A stretch of DNA of 64,000 bases. Origin: Sediminitomix flava (GTDB lineage Bacteria; Bacteroidota; Bacteroidia; Cytophagales; Flammeovirgaceae). The notes beneath the pieces are model-generated. The model worked only from the letters and a program-made list of their open reading frames with translations. It was not told the DNA's origin and did not search any database. The position numbers and the translations under genes were made by a program. This document shows, in pieces, positions 53,327 through 63,550 of this stretch (within the stretch, counting starts at the first letter, position 1; each line of letters begins with the position of its first letter). Where the stretch lies: NCBI RefSeq assembly GCF_003149185.1, contig NZ_QGDO01000008.1:62001-126000 (forward strand), written 5' to 3'.

Positions 53327-55051
53327 ATGCAATTAACTGATTTTGGAGGTTTGGCATCACAAAACCAGACTACTTTTCAAACTTTACCTTGGAATCATGT
53401 GATCAATCACTATAAAGAGCATGTGAAAAGCTGTTTTTACCAAGAAAATGAACTTCCTCAAGATATTGATGGTCTAAATCGTGCTCAAAAGTCTATTCAT
53501 GGTACAATTAGAAATGCTGAAATTTCAGCAGAATATTTTTTAAAATTTGTATTGAGTAATTATGCTGGCCAACTATTTAATCTAGAAATTCAATTAAAGG
53601 CATATTTAGATTATTTAGATGAATTGCAACTAGATGGAAAAATTAATCAATATTTCAAAAGACGAGTATGTATTAGGTTAGCTAAGATTCATAAGGTTTC
53701 AAATTATGAACATAAACAAGCTATGCCTTTTTTGAAATTTATACAGGAACTTGGGATTACTCATGTGAGCGAAGAATTTCAGACTCAAAAGCATCTTCAG
53801 AATAAATTATTGAGTCAACTGGATAATCACCAACTCTTATTAGACTTCTATTACTTCAGGCAAAAAAGTCATAAACTTGATAAATATACCGGAACAATAG
53901 ATATTTCAATGAGAAATGTAAGATTATTTTTACGCTTTTTGTTGAAAAATAAAATTGATGTTTCTACTGAAAATAATTGGATTAGAAATGCACCTAGTCT
54001 TTTTACTTACAGCAATGTAACAGAATATCTGGATCTGAGAAAACATCAGAAACTATCTAGCTGGGGTGATATCAAAGATGAAGATGGTATTCTCCTCAAG
54101 AACTCTTCTATGAATGATATAATTAAAGACATTAGACTTTTCTTTAAATATATTCTTTCTGAAAAAGTGGAAACACCTGCTGCTAGGAAATCTTTCATTG
54201 ATGCTAGTATTGAACATTTTCAAAATCAGGAAAGGTCACAAGGAATTGGTAATAATTTATTTCTCGCTCAAAATAGCCAAAGAGAATTTGATTACATGAA
54301 ACTATATCGAAAAGCAGAAATTGCTTTTGATGAATATGCACTTGCATTAAAACAGTTAGCTAATTATTCGTACAGAAAAAATAGATATAAAAGTTTCGGA
54401 GCAAAATGTCATCTTCCACAATCCTACATTGATAAACTATATTCTGCACTAGATGAATATCTTAGTGAAATTAACTTTTTACCTCATTTGAATGATAAGC
54501 AAAAAGTTACTAAACACCTCACTATTAATCGATTGAAAACAGCAATCACACTTGGTTTAGAAATAGGGCTAAGGGTTTCTACTGTGGAAGAAATTCATGT
54601 AGAAGATATTGATTTTGATCGGGGTATTTTGCATTTAAGATTTTGTAAAGGATATGATGCTTTTGAAGCTCCATCATTACCTCTAAATCAAGTGTCCCTT
54701 ACAGCTCTTAAAAAATTGATCAGTTTATTAGGTATAAAATCAGGTTCACTATTTTCTAAAAGAAGTATCGCTGTTCAACTTAAAAATATTTTAAGTTTAA
54801 AAGATTTAAGGAATTATACAGACCAAAATGGTAATACTCACGAAATTACTTTCCACTATTTCCGCTATACTTTTGGAGCAAATCGATTAGCTGAGTTTGG
54901 AGATATTGCAATAGTATCAAAACTCCTTTCGCATCGAGATATTTCTATTACTTCTAAAGTTTATCTGGATAAGAAAATTGATGATACGATGAGAAATATC
55001 TATAATAAAAATCATGATAATAACTCTCCTAGTTCTATCTATTCAAAATAA
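53327..55051 (+). CDS. tyrosine recombinase (site-specific integrase)
   Basis: A 574-residue recombinase. The C-terminal catalytic domain holds every residue expected: R416 in GLRVSTVEE, a Lys in the beta-hairpin LRFCKGYDAF, H510-Y-F-R513, H536 in LLSHRD and nucleophile Y546. The N-terminal ~320 residues are all-helical and lysine-rich, and include SAM-like DNA-binding helices. It is longer than standard phage integrases (about 400). It stands alone between the beta-helix gene and the HTCS; no excisionase, relaxase or tRNA target is seen nearby, so it may be a relic of the event that brought the locus, or act locally. It does not overlap any repeat that would prove inversion. Confidence 0.9.
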   Translation: MQLTDFGGLASQNQTTFQTLPWNHVINHYKEHVKSCFYQENELPQDIDGLNRAQKSIHGTIRNAEISAEYFLKFVLSNYAGQLFNLEIQLKAYLDYLDELQLDGKINQYFKRRVCIRLAKIHKVSNYEHKQAMPFLKFIQELGITHVSEEFQTQKHLQNKLLSQLDNHQLLLDFYYFRQKSHKLDKYTGTIDISMRNVRLFLRFLLKNKIDVSTENNWIRNAPSLFTYSNVTEYLDLRKHQKLSSWGDIKDEDGILLKNSSMNDIIKDIRLFFKYILSEKVETPAARKSFIDASIEHFQNQERSQGIGNNLFLAQNSQREFDYMKLYRKAEIAFDEYALALKQLANYSYRKNRYKSFGAKCHLPQSYIDKLYSALDEYLSEINFLPHLNDKQKVTKHLTINRLKTAITLGLEIGLRVSTVEEIHVEDIDFDRGILHLRFCKGYDAFEAPSLPLNQVSLTALKKLISLLGIKSGSLFSKRSIAVQLKNILSLKDLRNYTDQNGNTHEITFHYFRYTFGANRLAEFGDIAIVSKLLSHRDISITSKVYLDKKIDDTMRNIYNKNHDNNSPSSIYSK

Positions 55052-55384
55052 CTGATCAATATTAGCCTCTTTTTTGTATAGATTTTGAGAGAATTATTAA
55101 TAATATAATTTTATTTATTTCGCTTATCGTTAAATATAATTCTATTTTGTTTATTTTTTACAATTTTTTCCTGATTAATAAAGTTTTCAAAAAATGAAAT
55201 TTGTGATGTATTCTTAAAGTACAAAAATCAATATAGGTGTATTTTACACATAAAGATAAGGGGTAAATTAGTGTTTTTTGTTTAGAAATTAGATTAGAGG
55301 GGGTATTTTGTATAAATTTCCCCTAACAACCAAGTGAATAACAACACATAAAAACTGGATTTTTTACTACTAAACGCTCAACAC
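55052..55384. other. upstream region of the HTCS gene
   Basis: These 333 very AT-rich bases carry two G-runs: GGGGTAAATT at 55260-55269 and GGGGGTATTTTG at 55299-55310. The second is followed by TATAAATTTCCCC, making an imperfect GGGG...CCCC dyad. The second run lies about 82 bases before the HTCS start. No gene and no clear terminator for the recombinase are seen. Confidence 0.5.
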
Positions 55385-58300
55385 ATGTTTTCAACTAAAA
55401 TATTTAGACTTAGATTATTACCAACTTTGATGATGTGTTTATCATTTATTGGTATGTCTATCAATACTTTTGGTATTGGAAATAACATTGTTCTCCAACA
55501 TTTTTCAACAAGAGATGGCCTATCCCAAAATGATATAAATTGTATATATCAAGATCAGAGAGGTGTAGTTTGGATTGGTACTAACAACGGATTTAGTAGC
55601 TTTGATGGATATGAGTTTAAAAATTATACTATGGAAACTCATCCCCTATCCTCAAATCTAATCAATAAAATTAAAGAAGATCATCTCGGGAATTTATGGC
55701 TTGGTACAGCTGATGCAGGACTTTGTAGATTCAATATTCAAAGTGAAACATTTGACTCCTTTTCAAATACAGATTTGAATCCTAAATTATTTACAGATGA
55801 TGTCGCTTCCCGAATGACATTTGACAATGATGGAAATTTGTGGTTTGGGAATTCCAAGGGTTTAAACTGTGTAAAGAAAGAATTTTTAGACAAAAAGCAT
55901 ATTTCTGCACTTAAATATTACCATAATCCTCACAATGCAGAAAGTATTTTATCAAATCATATCACTGATCTGTTCGTAGATAATAGTGGAACATTATGGA
56001 TTGGAACTAAAAAAGGACTTCAGGAATATATCCCAGCCAAAGGACATCAAAATTATGGCACATTCAAGTCATATTTGAAAACTACTGATAACAACCTCCT
56101 TAACATTTCACAAGAAGGAAGTAATCTGTTGATTGCATATTTTGATGGTGTATTTGAAATGAGTTTGAAAAACTCTGAAAAAGGTGATTTTGTAAAGAAA
56201 TCTGATTTAAAATGTGATGTCCTACTTAAATCTGAATCTGATGTTATTTGGGCTGGTACTCCGGATGGTTTATACCAGTTACAATATGGGAGCTACAGAG
56301 ATTCACTGGAAGTATTAGGTTTTTACAACAGCTCAAATAATGACAATATGAGTACCAATATTATCACAGCTTTATATGAAGATAACATTGGTATTATTTG
56401 GATTGGTACTAACGGTGGAGGTATTAATAAATATAACCCTAGAAGAAAAAAGTTTGGGCATATTAAAAAAGGACATTTTGAAGGAAGTCTGAGTTACAAT
56501 AAAATCAGATCAATTTTTCAAGACTCAAAAGATAGATTATGGATTGGTACAGAAGGCGGTGGTATTAACTTACTTGAAAACTGGAATGAGAGAAACTATA
56601 ACTCTGGTTTCAAAACAATACCAGTGGTCAATGATAAAAAATCACCGAATATTGTCTATAGTATTGAAGAATGGAATGAGAAAATGGTCTTTGGTGTAGG
56701 CTATCCTTTTAAATCATTAGCCATCGATAGTAACAAAGCTCATAAGTTAGAACAACAACTTACTAAAAGCATTTTTCATCCTAAAGGTCATCATAACGCT
56801 GCTTTTTCAATAGAGAATGATGGTGATTCTGTTATTTGGATGGGTACTTACGGAGGTGGAGTCCTAAGAGGTATTAAGCAAAAAGATAATAGTATAATTT
56901 GGTCAAACTCTATTCTTTCACATAAAAAAGGAAAAGAAAATCTACTAGATATTATTCGAAGTTTACACTTAGATAAACAAGGTAACTTATGGGTAGGTAC
57001 TCGAGAAGGACTCTGTTTTATTTCTAAAAATGAAAAATTGAAAGAACATCCAAAGTATACGCTCTTTCAAAATGAAGATTCTAACCCTAAAAGTCTGAGC
57101 TATAATTATATCTTACCAATTTTTGAGGCTTCAAATGGTGAAATATGGATTGGAACAATGGGTGGAGGTCTAAATATTTTAGCTCCTGATAACATTTCAA
57201 ATAGTTCTACTTTCGACCATATTTCAATTGAAAATGGACTACCAAGTAATGTTATTAAATCAATTTTGGAGGATGATTACGGAAATCTTTGGGTCGCAAG
57301 TAACAAAGGACTTAGTAAAATAAATCTGGAAACTCGTTCTGTAAAAAATTATGATGTCAGTGATGGGCTTCAAGATGATGAATTTAGTGAGTTGGCGGCT
57401 TTTAAAAATAAAGATGGTATGCTCCTATTTGGTGGAGTAAATGGTATCAATATTTTTAATCCTCATGAAATTGTTGATGATAACACAATTTCTGATCTCA
57501 TTTTCACTAACCTAAAAGTACTGAATACCAATATTAAACCGTTCCAAGTATTCCATAATAATCAAATTCTAAGTCAATCATTGAGGGATACAAAATCTAT
57601 TGAACTTTATTACAACCAAAATAGTTTTGCAGTCAACTTTGCTTGTTTGCATTATGGTGCACCCGAAAATAATCTATATAAATATAAACTTGTAGGTTTT
57701 GACCAAGATTGGATTTCAGCAGATGCAATGCAAAGAGAAGCAAAATATACAAACCTTTCACCAGGAGAATATCAACTTCTTGTAAAAGGAGCTAACGGTG
57801 ACAATGTTTGGAATCCGCAACCTATTTCTCTACACATAAAAGTACTTCCTCCTTGGTGGTTAAGTTGGTGGGCAAAATGGATGTATGTAATGCTCTTTTT
57901 TGCTGCAATTTCTTTCTTCTCTAGATATTCAATTATTACTGCTAGAAGAAAGAGTCAATTGGAAATGGAAAAATTTGAACGTGAAAAATTGGAAGATCTA
58001 AGTCAATTGAAACTTCAGTTTTTTACAAACATTTCGCATGAGCTACGCACTCCACTTACTTTAATTCATACTCCAATTGAGCAACTTATTAAAAAAGGGA
58101 GAAATCTTTCCGAACATGAACGTGAAAAGTCTTATCAGCTGATTTTCAAGAATGTACAACACTTAATGCGACTTGTAAATCAACTACTTGATTTCCGTAA
58201 AGTTGATCAAGGAAAGATGAAACTACAACTTATGAGAGGAAATTGGAATACCTTCATTGAACAAGTATTTCATTCTTTCAAAGAATTTGCGGAGCATGAA

Positions 58301-59581
58301 CATATTGACTTTAACTTCCACTCGGAAGGTAGTGACATACATGGATATATGGACAACGATAAGTTGGAAAAAATAATGTATAACCTACTTTCAAATGCCT
58401 TCAAGTTTACTTATCAAGGTGAAATAAACCTATCTGTAAAGCGAGCTGACGATAAAGTGAAAATCACATTGCAGGATACCGGAATAGGAATTTCTGAAGA
58501 GAAACAAGAACACCTTTTTAATAGATTCTATCAAGTAGAAAATCTCAAAACAGCTAAGCATAGAGGAACAGGTATCGGACTTGCATTTACAAAAAGTCTA
58601 GTAGAACTTCACAATGGTACTATCGAATTTGAAAGTGAAACAAATAAAGGAACTACCTTCTATTTAGAATTCCCACTTTCTGTAGAAAATTATGAAGGAG
58701 AACAAATTGAACTTAATCAAGAATTAGTAAGCAAAGAAGACACAAACGAAGAAGAAGATTTACTAGAAGTATCAACGAAACCGAAAGTTGTTGTTATTGA
58801 TGATAATCATTCAATTCGTGAGCTGTTACAATCTTTATTAGAAGAAACATATGAAGTTTTCTTAGCTGAAGATGGTGAAAAAGGACTAAGTCTTGCAAAA
58901 GAGGTTATGCCTAACTTGATCCTCTCAGATATCATGATGCCTATTTTAGATGGTTATGAACTCACCAAGAAAATTCGTGAAGACAGTCAACTCTGTCATT
59001 TGCCAATTGTACTTTTAACAGCTAAGAATTCTGAGAACAGTAAACTTAAAGGTTATGAATACGGAGTAGATGCTTATGTAACTAAACCATTTAATTCTGA
59101 TGTTTTATTGGCAAGAATTCATACACTTATAGAGAATAGAAGTAACCAACAGAAACGTTTCAGAACTGATATTGATATACAACCAAGTGAAATTACCTTC
59201 ACTCCTATTGATGAAAAATTCTTAAATCGTTTGGTAGGTATTGTAGAGGAAAACATTTCAGATTCAGAATTTACTGTTGAAAAGCTCGCGCTAGAATATG
59301 GAGCAACTCCTTTAAGATTGAATCAGAAACTTAAAGCCTTGACAGGGCAGACGGCAAAAGGATTTATCAGAAATATTCGTCTTAAAAGAGCTGCACAAAT
59401 GCTTAAGCTTGGTAGGTTTAGTGTAAGTGATGTTACTTATGAGGTAGGGTTTAATGATCTCAAATACTTCAGAAATTGCTTCAAAAAAGAGTTTGGCGTA
59501 CCTCCTTCACACTATTTGAAAGACAATTCAACACCTTCTGACAAACCCGTATTTGAACTTGATGAAATAGGAAAAGAATAA
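55385..59581 (+). CDS. hybrid two-component system sensor/regulator (HTCS)
   Basis: A 1398-residue one-piece sensor and transcription factor. Signal peptide about 1-30; a double beta-propeller of Reg_prop repeats (about 35-740, many VWIGTNNG/LWIGTxxG blades); a Y_Y_Y domain (about 745-820); a membrane span (about 830-850); a HisKA domain with phospho-acceptor H885 in NISHELRTP; an HATPase domain (NLLSNAFKFT, DTGIGIS, GTGIGL); a receiver domain with D1182 in LILSDIMMP and the TAKN/KPF residues; and an AraC-type helix-turn-helix at the end (about 1295-1385). Such proteins bind an oligosaccharide outside and switch on polysaccharide loci. It is the natural master regulator here, but targets are not shown by sequence. 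Confidence 0.95.
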   Translation: MFSTKIFRLRLLPTLMMCLSFIGMSINTFGIGNNIVLQHFSTRDGLSQNDINCIYQDQRGVVWIGTNNGFSSFDGYEFKNYTMETHPLSSNLINKIKEDHLGNLWLGTADAGLCRFNIQSETFDSFSNTDLNPKLFTDDVASRMTFDNDGNLWFGNSKGLNCVKKEFLDKKHISALKYYHNPHNAESILSNHITDLFVDNSGTLWIGTKKGLQEYIPAKGHQNYGTFKSYLKTTDNNLLNISQEGSNLLIAYFDGVFEMSLKNSEKGDFVKKSDLKCDVLLKSESDVIWAGTPDGLYQLQYGSYRDSLEVLGFYNSSNNDNMSTNIITALYEDNIGIIWIGTNGGGINKYNPRRKKFGHIKKGHFEGSLSYNKIRSIFQDSKDRLWIGTEGGGINLLENWNERNYNSGFKTIPVVNDKKSPNIVYSIEEWNEKMVFGVGYPFKSLAIDSNKAHKLEQQLTKSIFHPKGHHNAAFSIENDGDSVIWMGTYGGGVLRGIKQKDNSIIWSNSILSHKKGKENLLDIIRSLHLDKQGNLWVGTREGLCFISKNEKLKEHPKYTLFQNEDSNPKSLSYNYILPIFEASNGEIWIGTMGGGLNILAPDNISNSSTFDHISIENGLPSNVIKSILEDDYGNLWVASNKGLSKINLETRSVKNYDVSDGLQDDEFSELAAFKNKDGMLLFGGVNGINIFNPHEIVDDNTISDLIFTNLKVLNTNIKPFQVFHNNQILSQSLRDTKSIELYYNQNSFAVNFACLHYGAPENNLYKYKLVGFDQDWISADAMQREAKYTNLSPGEYQLLVKGANGDNVWNPQPISLHIKVLPPWWLSWWAKWMYVMLFFAAISFFSRYSIITARRKSQLEMEKFEREKLEDLSQLKLQFFTNISHELRTPLTLIHTPIEQLIKKGRNLSEHEREKSYQLIFKNVQHLMRLVNQLLDFRKVDQGKMKLQLMRGNWNTFIEQVFHSFKEFAEHEHIDFNFHSEGSDIHGYMDNDKLEKIMYNLLSNAFKFTYQGEINLSVKRADDKVKITLQDTGIGISEEKQEHLFNRFYQVENLKTAKHRGTGIGLAFTKSLVELHNGTIEFESETNKGTTFYLEFPLSVENYEGEQIELNQELVSKEDTNEEEDLLEVSTKPKVVVIDDNHSIRELLQSLLEETYEVFLAEDGEKGLSLAKEVMPNLILSDIMMPILDGYELTKKIREDSQLCHLPIVLLTAKNSENSKLKGYEYGVDAYVTKPFNSDVLLARIHTLIENRSNQQKRFRTDIDIQPSEITFTPIDEKFLNRLVGIVEENISDSEFTVEKLALEYGATPLRLNQKLKALTGQTAKGFIRNIRLKRAAQMLKLGRFSVSDVTYEVGFNDLKYFRNCFKKEFGVPPSHYLKDNSTPSDKPVFELDEIGKE

Positions 59582-59610
59582 TATACCTCTCTCCTATCCA
59601 AATAAATTAT

Positions 59611-59645
59611 AAGGTGAAATGGGCTGCCCATTTCACCTTTTGTTT
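59611..59645 (+). terminator. terminator of the HTCS gene
   Basis: Complementary arms AAGGTGAAATGGG (59611-59623) and CCCATTTCACCTT (59627-59639) with a 3-base loop, followed by TTTGTTT. It lies 30 bases after the HTCS stop. Confidence 0.85.
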
Positions 59646-59785
59646 ACACAAAAACAATGAATCTATTAAACTTTATACCTATTCATACTTAGCTGACTAG
59701 ACTTGACCGTTAAAACGCTAAAACCATCGTAATCATAGAGATAAATAATGTATCTGATTTTTATAACCCAAGTAATTGGGAACAA

Positions 59786-59820
59786 TAAAGCCCTAAAACA
59801 ATATCTGTTTTAGGGCTTTA
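59786..59820 (-). terminator. terminator of the minus-strand sulfatase gene
   Basis: A perfect 15-bp stem (59786-59800/59806-59820) with loop ATATC. On the minus strand it ends the sulfatase transcript that stops at 59847; the T-run after it is short, within the stem's own TTTA. Confidence 0.75.
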
Positions 59821-59846
59821 GTTTGTTTAAATCTACAAAAAAATAA

Positions 59847-61406
59847 CTATTCAAGAACTAATTCATTAGCTCCTTCAGGCTCAAAACCTTTTACTTCCTC
59901 TAAGAATTCTTTCTTCAATTTAGCTAAAACTTCTGGGTATTCCTTACTCAAGTTTTTAGTTTGAGACGGGTCTTCTTTTAAGTTGAATAATTGAAAGTAT
60001 TTTGCTTTACCTAATTCAATTCCCACAAAGGCATTTACAGGATTACCGGTATAAGGAGGAATCATTAACCAGTCGCCCGATCTGTATGCTAAATTACGGT
60101 TTGCTTCTACTACAAATTCTGATCTTCCTTTCTCTGTTTTTCCTAAAAATGCTTCAAGTATATTTTGACTATCTGTATCTACTTCATTTAATTTCAAAAG
60201 AGAATTAATCGAGTTAAAAATATCAACTTGAGATACCAAAGCATTTGATTCCATTGGTTTAATTTCCCCTTTCCACATACACATAAACGGAACATGTGCT
60301 CCAGCATCATACAAACTATATTTACCACCTCTTAAGACACCAGCAGGTGTATGCAAACCATTTCTAGTATCTGCTTGATCAAAATAACCGTCATTTAGAA
60401 CAGGGCCATTATCACTAGAGAATATGATCAATGTGTTTTCAAGTAATCCTTCTTTTTTAAGGGTATTCATAAACTCACCAACTGCCCAGTCGGCCTCTAC
60501 AATCACATCACCTCTTGGTCCCAAATTGGTACTCCCAACAAATCTTGGATTAGGAATACGAGGAACATGTGGCTGATGTAATGCATAGTACAGGAAGAAA
60601 GGTTTTTCTTTGTTCTCCTTTACAAAATCTTGGGCAATGCCTAAAAAATGCTCAGACATTTGCTCATCATCCCACAAAGCAGATTTTCCACCTTTCATGT
60701 AACCAATACGAGGAATTCCGTTTACGATTGATTTGTTGTGCCCATGATGCCATTTCATTTTTAATAGCTCAGGGTTATCTAGCCCAGTTGGTTCTCCTTC
60801 AAAATTTTTGCGGTAGTTAACCTCAATAGGATCATTCTTGTCTAGCCCTACTACACCCCCATCTTCCATATAAACTGTAGGAACTCTGTCGTTGGTAGCA
60901 GCCATAATGTAAGCGTATTCAAAACCAACTTCATTTGGTCCGGGGCTAACTCTTTCATTCCAATTCACCTGCCCATTTCCTAGACCTAAATGCCACTTTC
61001 CGACAACAGCAGTAGTATAGCCATTTGCTTTAAGTTTCTTTGGAAGAGTCTGTTTATCAGTAGAAATAAGTAATGGAGCATCACCACTTAAAATTGCTGC
61101 ATTTTTATTTTTCCACGGATATTCACCTGTAAGCAAAGCATATCTGCTTGGTGTACAAGTAGACGATGAAGCATAACCATTGGTAAACTTAATTCCTTGC
61201 TTTGCAATTTTATCTATGTTTGGAGTTTTTATCTCCTTTGCTCCGTAACAACTCAAATCGCCAAATCCTAAATCATCCATGTAAATGATAATAATATTTG
61301 GCTTTTTGGTTTCAGTTTTCTTTTGCGCTAATGAACTATGCGATGTCAAAAGGTTTCCCATCATTATCATAAATGATAAGCATAGGAATAGTCTGTTTTT
61401 TCTCAT
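59847..61406 (-). CDS. exported S1-type sulfatase
   Basis: A 519-residue sulfatase with a signal peptide (about 1-27, ending LAQ). All core motifs are normal: IIIIYMDDLGFGDLSCYG, formylglycine C84 in STCTPSRYALLTG, VGKWHLGLG, YALHQPHVPRIPN and FSSDNGPVLNDGY. It is close in style to arylsulfatases found with agarases, so galactan sulfate (possibly L-galactose-6-sulfate) is a contextual guess. It is downstream of the GH86-like gene, 193 bases apart, on the same strand, and probably part of a GH29-GH86-sulfatase set that enters from the right edge. Confidence 0.9.
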   Translation of the reverse strand: MRKNRLFLCLSFMIMMGNLLTSHSSLAQKKTETKKPNIIIIYMDDLGFGDLSCYGAKEIKTPNIDKIAKQGIKFTNGYASSSTCTPSRYALLTGEYPWKNKNAAILSGDAPLLISTDKQTLPKKLKANGYTTAVVGKWHLGLGNGQVNWNERVSPGPNEVGFEYAYIMAATNDRVPTVYMEDGGVVGLDKNDPIEVNYRKNFEGEPTGLDNPELLKMKWHHGHNKSIVNGIPRIGYMKGGKSALWDDEQMSEHFLGIAQDFVKENKEKPFFLYYALHQPHVPRIPNPRFVGSTNLGPRGDVIVEADWAVGEFMNTLKKEGLLENTLIIFSSDNGPVLNDGYFDQADTRNGLHTPAGVLRGGKYSLYDAGAHVPFMCMWKGEIKPMESNALVSQVDIFNSINSLLKLNEVDTDSQNILEAFLGKTEKGRSEFVVEANRNLAYRSGDWLMIPPYTGNPVNAFVGIELGKAKYFQLFNLKEDPSQTKNLSKEYPEVLAKLKKEFLEEVKGFEPEGANELVLE

Positions 61407-61599
61407 GTCGACCTCAATAAAATGATATTATATATGAGTAATATTAAGCAATACTAAAGAGCTATAAGGTTAATTATTTTAGCTAATTAAGGGTGAATTT
61501 TATCTTTATTGTTAATAATCCTCGAATTGGCATGATGAAGGCTACTAACTTGAATCAACATCACCTGATTTTCAATTGTTTTTATTGAAAATAATGTGA

Positions 61600-63471
61600 C
61601 TACTCAATTAGTGTTCTGAGATGAGCTGTACTTAATTTTATTGTTGAAACAAAGCCCTCCCCTTCTTCAAATTTCACAGTAATTGTATTTTGCTCTTTCA
61701 AATAGCCTAGCGGAATAGCTACCTTTCTAACACCAAAAAAATTCTGCTGTTTTGGTCTTTTCTTTTTAGGTTCTTCAGCTCCTTCAAAGGTTAGTTCTTT
61801 AAAATCTTGTCTTCTCCCCATCTCATTTTCATCAACCATTAACTGATAACCGTTTACTGATACTACCGGGGTGGTTGATAAGTTAATTGGTCGAGATATT
61901 CCAAGACTTAACTCAGCATGTGTAAGTCCTTTAGTATTTACTTCAAAGTCATAGGAAATACCATCTTCATCTACTTTTTCAATCAGATTTTCATGATATT
62001 TTTCTGTCAAAACTATCTCTTTATTATTCTGCAATTCTTTTTTTAGTTCAAATATGATAATGGAAGTTTCATCAGCTTTTAATGTTAGTTCTTTCCAATT
62101 CTTCAATTTGATTTCTTCTAAAACTGGTTGTTCGCTATTACTAAATAAACGTCTAATTCTTACTTTTTTAGCTTTAAACCCTTTCAGAGTTGAGAAAAGA
62201 TCAACCTTCGTTTCTTTATCTTCTAAATTATCAAGACAGATATAAAACTTATTATTATTCCTTAAACCTATGACTTGAACATCAGGATGAGAAGAATTGA
62301 CAGGAATGTATTCACCTTCAATACCTTTCCAAAATTCATAAAACTTAATGAGGTGTGTAGTTTCCCAATCGTTTCCTTTTTTGTGAAATAAAACATAAGG
62401 ATATGGATGCTCAGATTTAAACCAAGTCGCGGTGGAAGTAATGAATGGAATCGTTTTCTGAATCCTATCTGGTCGTTGCATAAATTGCATCATTTTAGAA
62501 TTGACAGAGTGAATAATTAACCAATCTCTATTTTGAAAATATGCTTCTTGAATTTTTGACCCTGCCTTAAAACCTGCTCCATACTCAGATATAACTAAAG
62601 GCTTTACCTTTCCAAATTCTTTAAATGACTTCGCTTCAATCAAGTCTAAAATTGCTTCTGCATTAGCCCCTGCCCTATAACTCACTTTATCATCATAAAA
62701 AGTTGAGTAAAGATGTACCGATAGAAAATCCATTTCTTTACCTGCACGTTCAATGAACTTGGACATTCTATCTTCCCAAACTTTAAAATCCTGTAATTCA
62801 TAGGCTGGCCATGCATGTCCTGGTCCTCCAATCTTGAGTTCTGGGTAAGTTTGGTGAAGAACTTTTGCTGTGGTATTCATCATATTGACAATGGTATCAA
62901 TACTTGTATGCATATCCCGATCATGTACAAATGGCTCATTAAGTAGTTCAAGATAGCCATCTTGAAGGGCAGGTTCTTTCAGTCGCTCTACAAAGTAATT
63001 TGCAATTGCTTCATATCCTTCTTGCCAAACACCATCCTTTTTCATTTTAAAATTTCCAACTGGAAAAAATGAGCCAGGGTGAGATGTAAAAATCATTTGT
63101 GACTTAAAAGGCAATTCTGGATCAGAGTTTTTGATCGTACGTTTCATCTCTTCTTGTAGGTCTTCGTAACTGAAAGCTCCCGGAATTTTGTGGTTGGTTT
63201 TGCTCGCTTTATTGGAAGGTCCACCTAGTCCAAAACGACGTCCATCACTTATTTTGAGATCTTTATAAAGATAATCCTTAAACGAATTTGGAATGCTTCT
63301 ATAACTTGAATGTATATTAATGTACTTCTGCCGATCAAAATTTTTTACTCCATTGTAAGAAAGTACTTGATCTGGTGAGAAACTCACTTTTGCTTTTTCT
63401 ACGGTAAGCTCCTGCCCTATGAGCATACTTGCATTCGTGAGAAGCAGGAATAATAAAATTAATTTTTTCAT
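61600..63471 (-). CDS. GH86-like beta-agarase/porphyranase, exported
   Basis: A 623-residue enzyme. Signal peptide about 1-19 (IGQ). The start VLSYNGVKNFDRQKYINIHSSY and the barrel motifs YLELLNEPF (candidate acid/base E179) and LVISEYGAG (candidate nucleophile E296) resemble GH86 agar/porphyran endo-hydrolases. After the barrel (to about 345) come two beta-sandwich domains (about 385-470 and 490-620), as known for the family. Identification is from memory of the family, so a related clan-A enzyme cannot be excluded. With a signal peptide but no T9SS tail, it may act in the periplasm on oligosaccharides, in contrast to the GH16. Confidence 0.78.
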   Translation of the reverse strand: MKKLILLFLLLTNASMLIGQELTVEKAKVSFSPDQVLSYNGVKNFDRQKYINIHSSYRSIPNSFKDYLYKDLKISDGRRFGLGGPSNKASKTNHKIPGAFSYEDLQEEMKRTIKNSDPELPFKSQMIFTSHPGSFFPVGNFKMKKDGVWQEGYEAIANYFVERLKEPALQDGYLELLNEPFVHDRDMHTSIDTIVNMMNTTAKVLHQTYPELKIGGPGHAWPAYELQDFKVWEDRMSKFIERAGKEMDFLSVHLYSTFYDDKVSYRAGANAEAILDLIEAKSFKEFGKVKPLVISEYGAGFKAGSKIQEAYFQNRDWLIIHSVNSKMMQFMQRPDRIQKTIPFITSTATWFKSEHPYPYVLFHKKGNDWETTHLIKFYEFWKGIEGEYIPVNSSHPDVQVIGLRNNNKFYICLDNLEDKETKVDLFSTLKGFKAKKVRIRRLFSNSEQPVLEEIKLKNWKELTLKADETSIIIFELKKELQNNKEIVLTEKYHENLIEKVDEDGISYDFEVNTKGLTHAELSLGISRPINLSTTPVVSVNGYQLMVDENEMGRRQDFKELTFEGAEEPKKKRPKQQNFFGVRKVAIPLGYLKEQNTITVKFEEGEGFVSTIKLSTAHLRTLIE

Positions 63472-63486
63472 AGTCTTAAATGCGTT

Positions 63487-63521
63487 AAAAAAAAGGCTGT
63501 TTCTTAAGATTAGAAACAGCC
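63487..63521 (-). terminator. terminator of the right-edge GH29 gene
   Basis: Stem GGCTGTTTCT (63495-63504)/AGAAACAGCC (63512-63521) with a 7-base loop, followed on the minus strand by eight T. It lies 30 bases past the GH29 stop, so the GH86-like gene needs its own promoter in 63472-63494 or read-through. Confidence 0.85.
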
Positions 63522-63550
63522 CATAGTTGTATATTCAAAACCAGTCACGA

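Noticed and set aside
53327-55051. Integrated phage or conjugative element around the recombinase
   Set aside because: No phage structural, relaxase, mobilisation or replication genes and no tRNA lie nearby; only the recombinase itself is supported.
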